A DNA stretch of 64,000 nucleotides from Marivivens aquimaris (lineage in GTDB: Bacteria > Pseudomonadota > Alphaproteobacteria > Rhodobacterales > Rhodobacteraceae): positions 1,207,001-1,271,000 of the forward strand of contig NZ_JADBGB010000001.1 in NCBI RefSeq assembly GCF_015220045.1, given 5' to 3'. Position numbers and translations under genes: made by a program. Below, piece after piece: positions 29,061 to 37,410 of the stretch (positions within the stretch are counted from its first letter, which is position 1; each line of letters starts with the position of its first letter). Below the pieces are notes generated by a model. That model saw only the letters and a program-made list of their open reading frames with translations. It was not told the DNA's origin and searched no databases.

Positions 29061-30386
29061 TTATTTCACAGACCCGGCGAGTAGGCCCCGCACGAGATAT
29101 TTTTGCATAGAGAAGAAGACGACGAGCGGTACGGCAATCGACACGAAGGCCGCCGTCGCAAGAATTTCCCACTGACCGCCGCGCGAGCCCATGAGCTGAA
29201 CGATCTGGTCGGTCATCACCGTGGTGCCCTGCGTCGGGTCGATCAGGAACACTTTGGCCACAAGAAGGTCGTTCCACGTCCACAGGAACTGGAAGATCGC
29301 GAACGAAGCCAGCGCGGGGAACGACAGCGGCAGGATGATCTTGGTGAAGATCTGGAAGTCCGTCGCGCCGTCGACCTTTGCGTTTTCGATGATGTCACGC
29401 GGCAGGCCGGCCATGTAGTTGCGCAGCAGATAGATCGCCAGCGGCATACCAAAGCCCGTGTGTGCGAGCCAGACGCCGAGGTAGCCTTTGCCGATACCGA
29501 CATTCAGGTGGAAACGCAGCAGCGGAATGAGCGCGAGTTGTAGCGGCACGACCAAGAGGCCGACGATGGCCGCGATCAACAGCGCACGGCCAGGGAAGTC
29601 CATCCACGCCAGCGCATAAGCCGCGAAGGCCGCCACGACGATCGGGATGATGGTCGCGGGAACGGTGACGGTGAGCGTGGCAAAGAACGCCTTGCCCATG
29701 TCATCGCTGCCCGATCCGGTGCGGATGCCCGTACCGATGCCGTAAATCCACGTCAGCAGCGCGAAGGCGATGATGCCGACGATGAAGCCGACGCCTTTGG
29801 GACCGGCAAAACCGATCTGGCGCGCGATCCAGAACGCTGCGAAGCCAACGACAATGGAACCGGCGGCGAAGGTAATCAGTGATTGCAGAACGCCCTGCCC
29901 CAGAACGGTGTCGTAGTTGGCGAGCGTGAATTCGGGCGGGATTTCGGCGGTGACGAACACACGCTGACCACGGCCCGACATTTCCTCGGTCGAGGTCCAG
30001 CGGTAGTCGCCGTTCGGCTGAACGGTCATGGTCTCACCGTCGCCCATGTCAAAGGTCTGACCGGGTTCGGCAGCTTCGGGGTCACGCGAGGAGGTGCCGA
30101 AAGCACCGATGTCGAGCGGCTCTTGCTCGGTGAACAGGTTGCCTTCGACGACATAGACGCCATCGACCTGCTGCATCGCCTCATCAGGGCTTGCGGTACG
30201 CAGCGTGATGACCTGCTCGCTCGGCAGCATGGCTTTCCACCAGCCTGAGGTCGCGATCTGGTCGCCCGTGCGGAACGAGGACACAAACAGACCCACGGTC
30301 GGGAACACCCAGAGGATTACCAGCAGAAGGGTCGAGATATGGACTGCCCACGTCAGCGAGGACTTGGAACCGGCGATGTTATCCAT
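29061..30386 (-). CDS. aglG: Alpha-glucoside ABC transporter permease AglG, enlarged
   Basis: The 441-residue inner-membrane protein is a MalG-type permease with the EAA loop IENAKVDGATDFQIFTKIILP that docks with AglK. Compared with family members of about 380 residues or fewer it has two additions. One is a soluble periplasmic segment at about residues 57-150; the other is an extra pair of membrane helices at about 170-190 and 196-217, before the normal TLTVTVPATIIPI region. Its ATG overlaps the aglF stop by 1 base. Confidence 0.92.
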   Translation of the reverse strand: MDNIAGSKSSLTWAVHISTLLLVILWVFPTVGLFVSSFRTGDQIATSGWWKAMLPSEQVITLRTASPDEAMQQVDGVYVVEGNLFTEQEPLDIGAFGTSSRDPEAAEPGQTFDMGDGETMTVQPNGDYRWTSTEEMSGRGQRVFVTAEIPPEFTLANYDTVLGQGVLQSLITFAAGSIVVGFAAFWIARQIGFAGPKGVGFIVGIIAFALLTWIYGIGTGIRTGSGSDDMGKAFFATLTVTVPATIIPIVVAAFAAYALAWMDFPGRALLIAAIVGLLVVPLQLALIPLLRFHLNVGIGKGYLGVWLAHTGFGMPLAIYLLRNYMAGLPRDIIENAKVDGATDFQIFTKIILPLSFPALASFAIFQFLWTWNDLLVAKVFLIDPTQGTTVMTDQIVQLMGSRGGQWEILATAAFVSIAVPLVVFFSMQKYLVRGLLAGSVK

Positions 30387-31627
30387 CAGCGCATCTCCTT
30401 ACGGGCGTTGTAGACGTTCCAGACGAGGATCGGGGTCACGAGCAGCATGATGACCATCGCCGCTGCGGAACCGACGCCCCAGTCGAAGGCACGGAACAGT
30501 TTGTCGTACATGTAGTTAGCAAGAACCTGCGTTTCCCACTGACCGTTGGTCATGGCGAACACGATGTCGAAGACCTTGAGCACGGTGATCGTGATGGTCG
30601 TCCAGACCACGACGATGGTGCCCATGATCTGAGGAACCTTGATCTTGAAGAAGATCTGGAACGGACCCGCGCCATCGACGATGGCCGCCTCGACGGTTTC
30701 CTCGGGGATACCGCGTAGCGCTGCCGAGAGGATCACCATCGCGAAACCGGTCTGGATCCAGATCAGCACGACCATCAGGAAGAAGTTGTTGTAGAACGGA
30801 ACCGTGAGCCACGTCTGCGGCTGACCGTAGGCCATCGTTGCCGACAGCAGGCTGATCAGGCCGGTGACTGACGAGACCGCCAGCAGCAGCGCCAGCACGG
30901 CGAGGATCACGCGGACGACCTTGATGAACGGACCTTCGGGGCGGCTGCCCTTCTGGATCATCGGACGCACCAGCAGCCACGCGATCCACACGCAGACGAT
31001 GCCGAAGGCGACGATGATGATCGCGGGCACGACCTTGAGCGTGATGGTCGACCAGATGCCGCCGTCAAACTGGAGCCAGATGGCGTTGAGGATGCCGATC
31101 TGCTCGAGCCCCGAAGGACGGGTGTCGTAGATCAGTTTGAAGATCACCGACGCACCAACGAACGAGATCGCCATCGGCATGAAGATCAGCGACTTGGCCG
31201 CCGAGCCCCACGAAATGCGGTCGGTCAGCTGCGCGACAAGAAGGCCGATTGCGGTCGATGCGGCAGGCACAACGGCGAGCCACAGGAAGTTGTTGCGCAG
31301 CGCTTCCCAGAATTTGCTTTCGTTCAGAAGCTGGCGGTAGTTGTCCAGCCCGACGAATTCGTAGCCACCACCCGGCAGGCGCGCACTGAGCGACAGGCGC
31401 AGCGTCTCGAACACCGGATAGGCCAGATAAAGTCCCAGCACGAGCAGCGCCGGAAACAGGAACAGCCACGGACGAACCATATTGGCGCGGTTGATATTGC
31501 GCCCTGCGTTCTTTCCCTTGGCCGGAAAAATGAATGTATCAAGAACAACGTTCGACAGGAAAAAGTAGGCCAGACACCCACCTACACCGAACACGATGGT
31601 CATCAGACCCTGAATGGCGGGATTCAT
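30386..31627 (-). CDS. aglF: Alpha-glucoside ABC transporter permease AglF, enlarged
   Basis: The 413-residue MalF-type permease has its EAA loop at EAAIVDGAGPFQIFFKIKVP. It carries an extra N-terminal membrane helix (about residues 8-32) and an inserted pair of helices (about 200-222 and 237-262) not present in ordinary AglF-type permeases of about 330 residues. The additions parallel those of AglG. GGGGAGAGG precedes the ATG. It is separated from aglE by an 86-base gap containing a stable hairpin. Confidence 0.92.
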   Translation of the reverse strand: MNPAIQGLMTIVFGVGGCLAYFFLSNVVLDTFIFPAKGKNAGRNINRANMVRPWLFLFPALLVLGLYLAYPVFETLRLSLSARLPGGGYEFVGLDNYRQLLNESKFWEALRNNFLWLAVVPAASTAIGLLVAQLTDRISWGSAAKSLIFMPMAISFVGASVIFKLIYDTRPSGLEQIGILNAIWLQFDGGIWSTITLKVVPAIIIVAFGIVCVWIAWLLVRPMIQKGSRPEGPFIKVVRVILAVLALLLAVSSVTGLISLLSATMAYGQPQTWLTVPFYNNFFLMVVLIWIQTGFAMVILSAALRGIPEETVEAAIVDGAGPFQIFFKIKVPQIMGTIVVVWTTITITVLKVFDIVFAMTNGQWETQVLANYMYDKLFRAFDWGVGSAAAMVIMLLVTPILVWNVYNARKEMR

Positions 31628-31661
31628 CGCCTCTCCCCTTCGACAATACCCCTTAAGGCGA

Positions 31662-31687
31662 CAATCCGGACCAAAGGGCCCGGATTG
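31662..31687 (-). other. Intercistronic hairpin between aglE and aglF
   Basis: CAATCCGG (31662-31669) and CCGGATTG (31680-31687) form a perfect 8-bp stem with a GC-rich loop and no T-run. Such hairpins after binding-protein genes usually stabilise the upstream mRNA, giving more binding protein than permease. Confidence 0.6.
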
Positions 31688-31713
31688 CCAAGTCTCTCAA
31701 TCGACAGCGACGA

Positions 31714-33063
31714 TTAGTTTGCAGGCCAGGACGAGTCGATCTCGGCTGCGACTTCTTCAGCCGACTTGCCGCCGGTGTAGTCGACCATGCCGGTCCAGAA
31801 CGAACCTGCACCAACTGCGCCCGGCATCAGGTCCGAACCGTCGAAACGGAAGGTCGATGCGTCGAGCAGGATGTCGTTCATCTTGCCGAGGGTCGGGTCC
31901 GAGAACAGGTCGGTGTTCACGCCGTTATGCGGGGTGAGGAAGCCCTTCTGAGCCATCCACAGTTCGTGAGCGATCGGCTGTTCCAGCCACTCGATGAAGG
32001 CAGTCGCTGCGTCGCTTTCCTTGGTGATGAACGCAAGGGTACCAGCGCCGAGAACCGGAGTGCCGAGGTCTTTGCCTTCGTAAGCCGGGAAGTAGAAGAA
32101 GTCTGCGTCTTCACCTACGACGGTACCTTCCGGGAAAAAGGCCGGGATGAACGAAGCCTGACGGTGCATGTAGCACTGCGGCGGGCTCGAGAAGAGGCCC
32201 TTCGGCGAGTCGCGGAAGTCGGTGGTGGCTACAGCGCCAGCGCCGCCAGCAACGTAAGCGTCGTTGCGTGCGAACCAGCCGAATTCTTCGATGGCGGCAA
32301 CAACGGCCGGATCGTCAAAGCCGATCTCGTGGTTGACCCACTGGTCGTACTGCTCCGGAGTTGCAGTGCGCAGCATCATGTCTTCAACCCAGTCGGTTGC
32401 CGGCCAGCCGGTCGCACCGCCCGAACCCAGACCGATACACCACGGGGTTTCGCCGTTGGCTGCGATTTCTTCGGTCAGCGCCTTCAGTTCTTCCATGGTT
32501 TCCGGAACTTCGTAACCTGCGTCTTCGAAGTTCTCCGGCGAGTACCAGACGAGCGACTTTACGTCGGCTTTGTACGGGAATGCGTAGAAGCCTTCTTCAC
32601 CGTCCGGACCAGCATAGGAGCCGAGGCTCACCCAGCTGTCGCCAGCGGCGTAGTTTTCGCTCATCCACTCTGCGGTGCCTTCCGGCAGCGGCGAGACGAA
32701 GCCTTGCGACACGAGGTTCGCGATCAGGCCCGGCTGCGGCAGGATGGAGATGTTGGCGGGGCTGCCGCCTTCGAGGTCGATGACGATCTGCTGCTCATAG
32801 CTTTCCGAGGAGCTGTACACGACATCGACGCCGGTCGCTTCTTCGAAGTAGGCGAGCATGTTCTCGACCTGGGTCTGGTCCTCACCGCGCCACGGACCAA
32901 AGATAGTCAGCGTTTCGCCCGACAGATCGTGCGATTCAGCGAACGCGTTGTAGCTGTCCCAGTGGAAGTCGCCTTCGCCCATCGGGAATGCCAGGTCCTG
33001 CGCCTGAGCCATACCGGTGGTCAGAGCGAGCAGACCTACGCCAGCGTAGAAATGTTTTTTCAT
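31714..33063 (-). CDS. aglE: Alpha-glucoside ABC transporter substrate-binding protein
   Basis: The 449-residue protein has a signal peptide (MKKHFYAGVGLLALTTGMAQA) and the two-lobe layout of sugar-binding cluster B proteins, with LTIFGPWRGEDQ early and acidic aromatic-rich lobes. It captures alpha-glucosides in the periplasm. The ATG follows GGGAGGGAA. It is the first gene of the operon and lies behind a promoter with a perfect TTGACA box and an AglR-type palindrome. Confidence 0.93.
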   Translation of the reverse strand: MKKHFYAGVGLLALTTGMAQAQDLAFPMGEGDFHWDSYNAFAESHDLSGETLTIFGPWRGEDQTQVENMLAYFEEATGVDVVYSSSESYEQQIVIDLEGGSPANISILPQPGLIANLVSQGFVSPLPEGTAEWMSENYAAGDSWVSLGSYAGPDGEEGFYAFPYKADVKSLVWYSPENFEDAGYEVPETMEELKALTEEIAANGETPWCIGLGSGGATGWPATDWVEDMMLRTATPEQYDQWVNHEIGFDDPAVVAAIEEFGWFARNDAYVAGGAGAVATTDFRDSPKGLFSSPPQCYMHRQASFIPAFFPEGTVVGEDADFFYFPAYEGKDLGTPVLGAGTLAFITKESDAATAFIEWLEQPIAHELWMAQKGFLTPHNGVNTDLFSDPTLGKMNDILLDASTFRFDGSDLMPGAVGAGSFWTGMVDYTGGKSAEEVAAEIDSSWPAN

Positions 33064-33124
33064 GGTTTCCCTCCCATACGCGCCAAGAGGCGCACTCTTG
33101 AACGAAGCGCCTCGGAATCATTTC

Positions 33125-33136
33125 CAAAGCGCTTTG
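33125..33136. promoter_or_regulatory. Operator 1, LacI-type palindrome (aglE side)
   Basis: CAAAGCGCTTTG is a perfect 12-bp palindrome with the central CG typical of LacI-family sites. It lies about 60 bases before the aglE ATG and just downstream of the proposed promoter. Confidence 0.75.
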
Positions 33137-33146
33137 ATGTTCCGCA

Positions 33147-33175
33147 CTTTGATTTGAAACACTGGGGGCTGTCAA
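33147..33175 (-). promoter_or_regulatory. Promoter of aglEFGAK
   Basis: On the minus strand a perfect TTGACA (33175-33170) is followed after 17 bases by TCAAAG, a weak -10 box. Operator 1 would cover the early transcribed region, consistent with repression by AglR. Confidence 0.5.
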
Positions 33176-33265
33176 TCACAGAAATTTGGGCCCACGACCT
33201 ATGCGGATGCAGCATTTATTGATGCTTTACATATGTTTGACGGCACCCAGCCGCAGAGCTATGTT

Positions 33266-33291
33266 CCAAAGCGGCGCTAAAAGCGCTTTGG
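33266..33291. promoter_or_regulatory. Operator 2, LacI-type palindrome (aglR side)
   Basis: AAAGCGCTTT (33280-33289) lies in an extended AAAAGCGCTTTGG, preceded by a half-site CCAAAGCG at 33266-33273. The site ends 10 bases before the aglR ATG and touches its ribosome binding site, indicating autoregulation. Confidence 0.7.
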
Positions 33292-33301
33292 AGGAGACCC
33301 T

Positions 33302-34327
33302 ATGAACCTCAAGGAGTTGGCAGGCATTCTGGGCCTGAGCCAGACCACTGTGAGTCGGGCGCTAAACGGCTATCCGGAGGTCTCCGAGGAAACCCGCGAG
33401 CGCGTGCGGCTCGCTGCAGAGCGGCATAACTACCGGCCCAATCACCGCGCCAAGAGCCTTGCGACCGGCCGCGCGATGGCCATCGGACACGTCATTCCGA
33501 TCTCCACCAAACACGAGATGGTCAACCCGATCTTCGGTGACTTCATAGCTGGTGCAGGAGAGACCTACGTCAAGCAGGGCTACGAAATGGTCCTGACCGT
33601 GGTTGAAGATAACAAAGAGGACGAGGCCTACCGCCAGATCAAATCACGCGGCAACGTCGACGGCGTTGTGGTCCACGGCCCTACCCTCAATGATCCCCGT
33701 ATCGCGCTGCTGAACGAAATCGGCCTGCCGTTCGTGGTCCACGGGCGGTCCTCGGGATCGAACCAGCGCTATTCTTGGGTCGACGTGAACAACAAGCGCG
33801 CCTTTGAGCGGGCGACGGACTTCCTGCTCGACCTTGGCCACACAAGGATCGCACTTATCAACGGTCTGGAGAATATGGACTTCGCGAGCCGCCGCCGCAC
33901 AGGCTACGAGACCGCGATGACCAAGCGCGGGATGAAGATAGACACCTCCATCATGCGCTCCGCCGAGATGACCGAAAACTACGGCTACCGCGCCGCCCGC
34001 GAGATCCTCGCCGCGGAAAATGCACCCACCGCGTTCATCGTGTCTTCGATGATTTGTGCCATCGGTGTGCGCCGCGCTCTGGGCGATCTTGGCCTGCAAA
34101 TGGGCAAGGACGTGTCGATCGTCACCCACGACGACATGCTGTCATACCTGCCCAACGGCGACGACGTCCCGATTTTCACCGCCACCCGCTCTTCGGTGCG
34201 CGAGGCAGGAAAACGGGTGTCCGATATGCTGATCCGCTGTATTAACGGCGAAATCGAATCCAGTCCCACGTTGCTGCTGGAGGCGGAGTTGATGGTGGGC
34301 CAATCCACCGGCCCTGCCCCTCGCTAA
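33302..34327 (+). CDS. aglR: LacI-family regulator of the agl operon
   Basis: The 341-residue protein begins MNLKELAGILGLSQTTVSRALNGYPEVSE, the LacI helix-turn-helix with hinge helix, followed by a periplasmic-binding-protein-like effector domain. It is divergent from aglE with palindromes on both sides of the intergenic region, so it most likely represses aglEFGAK and itself, with an alpha-glucoside as inducer. GGAGGAG precedes the ATG. Confidence 0.92.
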   Translation: MNLKELAGILGLSQTTVSRALNGYPEVSEETRERVRLAAERHNYRPNHRAKSLATGRAMAIGHVIPISTKHEMVNPIFGDFIAGAGETYVKQGYEMVLTVVEDNKEDEAYRQIKSRGNVDGVVVHGPTLNDPRIALLNEIGLPFVVHGRSSGSNQRYSWVDVNNKRAFERATDFLLDLGHTRIALINGLENMDFASRRRTGYETAMTKRGMKIDTSIMRSAEMTENYGYRAAREILAAENAPTAFIVSSMICAIGVRRALGDLGLQMGKDVSIVTHDDMLSYLPNGDDVPIFTATRSSVREAGKRVSDMLIRCINGEIESSPTLLLEAELMVGQSTGPAPR

Positions 34328-34345
34328 AGCTTGCATCACACGATC

Positions 34346-34357
34346 TAAAACGTTTTA
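34346..34357. promoter_or_regulatory. LacI-type palindrome upstream of glk
   Basis: TAAAACGTTTTA is a perfect 12-bp palindrome 30 bases before the glk ATG. Its core (ACGT) differs from the AGCGCT core of the agl operators, so it may serve another LacI-family regulator. Confidence 0.5.
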
Positions 34358-34387
34358 ACTACGCCAAACGGTATTGTCGGAGCCATT

Positions 34388-35383
34388 ATGAAATATCCTG
34401 CCAACACTTTGTCGCTCGTGGCCGATATCGGCGGAACCAATACCCGCGTGGCCCTCGCCGACGGTCGGACGATCCTGCAGGACTCGATCAAGCGCTACAG
34501 CAATGCCGACCATCCCGGTCTTGAGACCATCCTGCGCAAGTACATCGACGAAGAATGCGGCGTTGATCCTGCCGCGACCTGTGTTGCCGTCGCCGGCCCC
34601 GTACGTGATGGCCGCGCAACGATGACGAACCTCGACTGGACTATCGACAAGAACACCCTGACCCGTTCGACCAACGCCGAGCGCGTTGCGATCCTGAACG
34701 ACCTTCAGGCGCAGGGTCACGCGATCGGTCATATCGCCTCCGAAAACCTGCGCGAAGTTCTGGACGGCCCCGAGGCCCACGATCATGCCGCCAAGATGGT
34801 GATCGGCGTAGGCACCGGCTTTAACTGCGCGCCTGTGTTCGAAACCGAGGTCGGCCGTCTGGTCCCGCCGTCGGAGTCGGGCCACGGCAACCTGCCAATC
34901 CGCACCGAAAAAGAACTCCGCCTTTGCGAGTACGTGTCGACCGCGCACGGCTTCCCGTCGGTCGAAGACGTACTCTCGGGCCGCGGCCTGACCCACGTTT
35001 ACGCCTTCCTCGGCGAAGAAGAAAACGATCCCCGCCAGAAGAGCGCAGCCGATATCATGGCCGCGGTCGCTGACGGCTCCGACGAGCGCGCGGTCGAGGC
35101 CGTAAAGGTCTTCGTCCGTATGCTCGGCACCGTTGCGGGCAACCTGTCGCTGATCCAGCTACCGTTCGGCGGCGTCTACCTTGTCGGCGGCGTGGCCCGC
35201 GCGATGGCGCCCTACCTCAATGAATACGGCTTCGGCGACGCGTTCCGCGACAAGGGCCGCTTTGCAGGCTTCATGAAGAACTTCTCGGTTACAGTGGTCG
35301 AGGACGACTACGCCGCATTGACCGGTTGCGCCGCGCACCTTTGCGCCTCTGCCACGCAGCCCATCACCGACAAGGCCGACTGA
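34388..35383 (+). CDS. glk: Glucokinase
   Basis: The 331-residue protein has the bacterial glucokinase (Glk, not ROK) motifs LVADIGGTNTRVALADG at the N-terminus, VAVAGPV, LTNLDWTID, LNDLQAQGHA and GVGTGFNCAPV. It phosphorylates glucose released by AglA and feeds Zwf. It starts 60 bases after aglR. Its last 76 bases overlap the end of cckA on the opposite strand. Confidence 0.95.
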   Translation: MKYPANTLSLVADIGGTNTRVALADGRTILQDSIKRYSNADHPGLETILRKYIDEECGVDPAATCVAVAGPVRDGRATMTNLDWTIDKNTLTRSTNAERVAILNDLQAQGHAIGHIASENLREVLDGPEAHDHAAKMVIGVGTGFNCAPVFETEVGRLVPPSESGHGNLPIRTEKELRLCEYVSTAHGFPSVEDVLSGRGLTHVYAFLGEEENDPRQKSAADIMAAVADGSDERAVEAVKVFVRMLGTVAGNLSLIQLPFGGVYLVGGVARAMAPYLNEYGFGDAFRDKGRFAGFMKNFSVTVVEDDYAALTGCAAHLCASATQPITDKAD

Positions 35384-37323
35384 ACCGCCTCCGTCAGCTC
35401 CGCCAGCGAGAACGGTTTGGGCAGAAACGCCGTGTTGTCGAGCTCCGCACGGTGCTCGGCAAAGGTTTCCTCCGCATAGCCCGACATGAAAATCACGCGC
35501 ATCGCGGGGTGTGTTTTGCGCGCCTCTCGCACCCATGTTGGACCATCGAGGCCAGGCATCATGACGTCCGTCACGATCAGCTCAATGTCGTTGTGTTGTT
35601 GCAGTTGTTCGAGAGCCGCGGCGCCGCTGTCCGCCTCGACTACCTCATAGCCCTTTAGGCTCAGCGCCCGCGTCGCGAACGCCCGCACCGGCGCCTCATC
35701 CTCCACCAGTAGCACCTTGGCGGCGCTGGCAATTTGCGGAGCCGCCTGCTCGGCCACGACCTGTGGGGTGCCGTCATCATAGCGCGGGAAATAGAGCGAG
35801 AACGTTGTGCCTCGCCCCAGTTCGCTATCCACAAATATAAACCCGCCGGATTGTTTCACGATGCCATAAGCGGTCGAAAGGCCGAGGCCGGTGCCCTCTC
35901 CAACTTTCTTCGTCGTGTAAAACGGTTCGAAAATTTTACGCAGTTTTTCGGGCGAAATACCAGTGCCTTGGTCGGACACTTTGATTTGGAGGTAGTCACC
36001 AGCCTGCAAAGTCGCACGATCCCTGACCTGCGTCCGGTTCAGGGTGACGTTCGTGGTTTCGATCGCGATCCGCCCGCCATCGGGCATCGCGTCGCGGGCG
36101 TTTACGACGAGGTTCACAATGACCTGCTCGAGCTGCCGTTTGTCCGCACGGAACGCAAACGGCGCCTCGACCGAGCGGCAATGGACCTGCACCTTTTCAC
36201 CCACGAGACGGTCGAGCAATTGCGTCAGATCAGCCATCGCGGCATTTGCGTCGATCACCTCAAGTTCGAGGTTCTGCTTGCGAGAGAACGCCAACAGCTG
36301 CCGGACCAAGGCGGCGGCGCGGTCCACGTTTTGCTCGATCTGCGAAAGGTCCTCCTGACCATCAATATGTTCAGCCAGCCGCAGCAATTCGCAATGTCCT
36401 TTAATAGCGGTCAGCAAGTTATTGAAATCATGCGCCACGCCGCCAGCCAACTGACCGATAGCTTGCATCTTCTGGCTCTGCACGAACTGCGCTTCGAGGG
36501 CTTTGAATTCGGTCATATCGTGCAGAACTGCGACGAGGTGCGTCTCAGCGCCGGTGCCCATGCGGTGCAATGCGACCTGCACGAAAAAGTCCTGACGGTC
36601 GCCGGTGCCGCGTAGGAATTCACGGCTGCTCCCACTCCGCCCGGAGGCGATGTCTTCGATCCAATCGGTCACAGGGCGGCCAAGTCCCTCAAGCAGATCC
36701 GACAGTTTCACCGGATTCGCAAATGTCTGGCCGAGAAGTTGCCGCGCCTCGCGGTTGCCGTTGGTTACATGACCCGATTTGGCGATGCGCAGCAGCGGGA
36801 CGGGCAGATCCTCTATGGAGCTCCATTTCGATTCCGGCTCGGCGACGGGCTCCAACGGCGTGGATTTGGGCGCAAGTTCGGATACTTGCCAAATGAAAAG
36901 GTCGAAACCGGCTGGGTTGACGTCGAACCGGAGACGCTCGGTTTCATGGGTCATGCCGTTCGCATTAAGCTGACTTTGCAGACGGCGGACAAAATTGGCG
37001 GGATCTGCGAAAGTGGCATCGAGAACACCCTGTAACCCGTTGTCTGCGCTGATAATTCGCCCGTTGCTGTCGAGCAATGAGTGCGTCCCGCTTGCCTCGA
37101 CAAATGTCCGCAGCCCGTCGATTTTCCAGCGCCGTCGCTGCCGCTGCGCCAGCAGAACCAGCGCGTAGAACGAACCAGAAAGGCTCATGATGCACGCGAC
37201 GAGCGCGCTGCCGACGCGGTAATCGAGCGACGGCGACAGGAGGAACACGGTCAGTCCGGCAGCGGCAAAGATTAGGATACCGATCAGCGTCAGTAAATCC
37301 GCGCGCGTGTTCTGCTGCTCCAT
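35308..37323 (-). CDS. cckA: Hybrid histidine kinase CckA
   Basis: The 671-residue protein has two membrane helices (about residues 9-31 and 37-60), a PAS-like domain (168-275) and a DHp domain with AIGQLAGGVAHDFNN (His298). The ATPase domain follows with NLVVNARDAMP and GTGLGLSTAYGIVKQ, then a C-terminal receiver domain with phospho-Asp586 in IVTDVMMPG. This is the CckA architecture, the kinase/phosphatase that drives CtrA through ChpT. Relatives often have a second PAS domain; here residues 70-160 are degenerate. A CtrA-like box lies 41 bases upstream. The 3' end overlaps glk by 76 bases. Confidence 0.92.
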   Translation of the reverse strand: MEQQNTRADLLTLIGILIFAAAGLTVFLLSPSLDYRVGSALVACIMSLSGSFYALVLLAQRQRRRWKIDGLRTFVEASGTHSLLDSNGRIISADNGLQGVLDATFADPANFVRRLQSQLNANGMTHETERLRFDVNPAGFDLFIWQVSELAPKSTPLEPVAEPESKWSSIEDLPVPLLRIAKSGHVTNGNREARQLLGQTFANPVKLSDLLEGLGRPVTDWIEDIASGRSGSSREFLRGTGDRQDFFVQVALHRMGTGAETHLVAVLHDMTEFKALEAQFVQSQKMQAIGQLAGGVAHDFNNLLTAIKGHCELLRLAEHIDGQEDLSQIEQNVDRAAALVRQLLAFSRKQNLELEVIDANAAMADLTQLLDRLVGEKVQVHCRSVEAPFAFRADKRQLEQVIVNLVVNARDAMPDGGRIAIETTNVTLNRTQVRDRATLQAGDYLQIKVSDQGTGISPEKLRKIFEPFYTTKKVGEGTGLGLSTAYGIVKQSGGFIFVDSELGRGTTFSLYFPRYDDGTPQVVAEQAAPQIASAAKVLLVEDEAPVRAFATRALSLKGYEVVEADSGAAALEQLQQHNDIELIVTDVMMPGLDGPTWVREARKTHPAMRVIFMSGYAEETFAEHRAELDNTAFLPKPFSLAELTEAVQSALSVMGCVAEAQRCAAQPVNAA

Positions 37324-37363
37324 CTCGGGCTCCGTCGTTTTCTCCCCTTAAACCGCGCAATCG

Positions 37364-37378
37364 TTAACGACGGGTTAA
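37364..37378. promoter_or_regulatory. CtrA-type box upstream of cckA
   Basis: TTAA-N7-TTAA (minus strand TTAACCCGTCGTTAAC) fits the full CtrA consensus TTAA-N7-TTAAC. It lies 41 bases upstream of the cckA ATG in the 87-base gap to rsmB. CtrA control of cckA is inferred. Confidence 0.65.
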
Positions 37379-37410
37379 GAGTGGCGGGAGAAAACGGCCA
37401 AAGCAACTAC

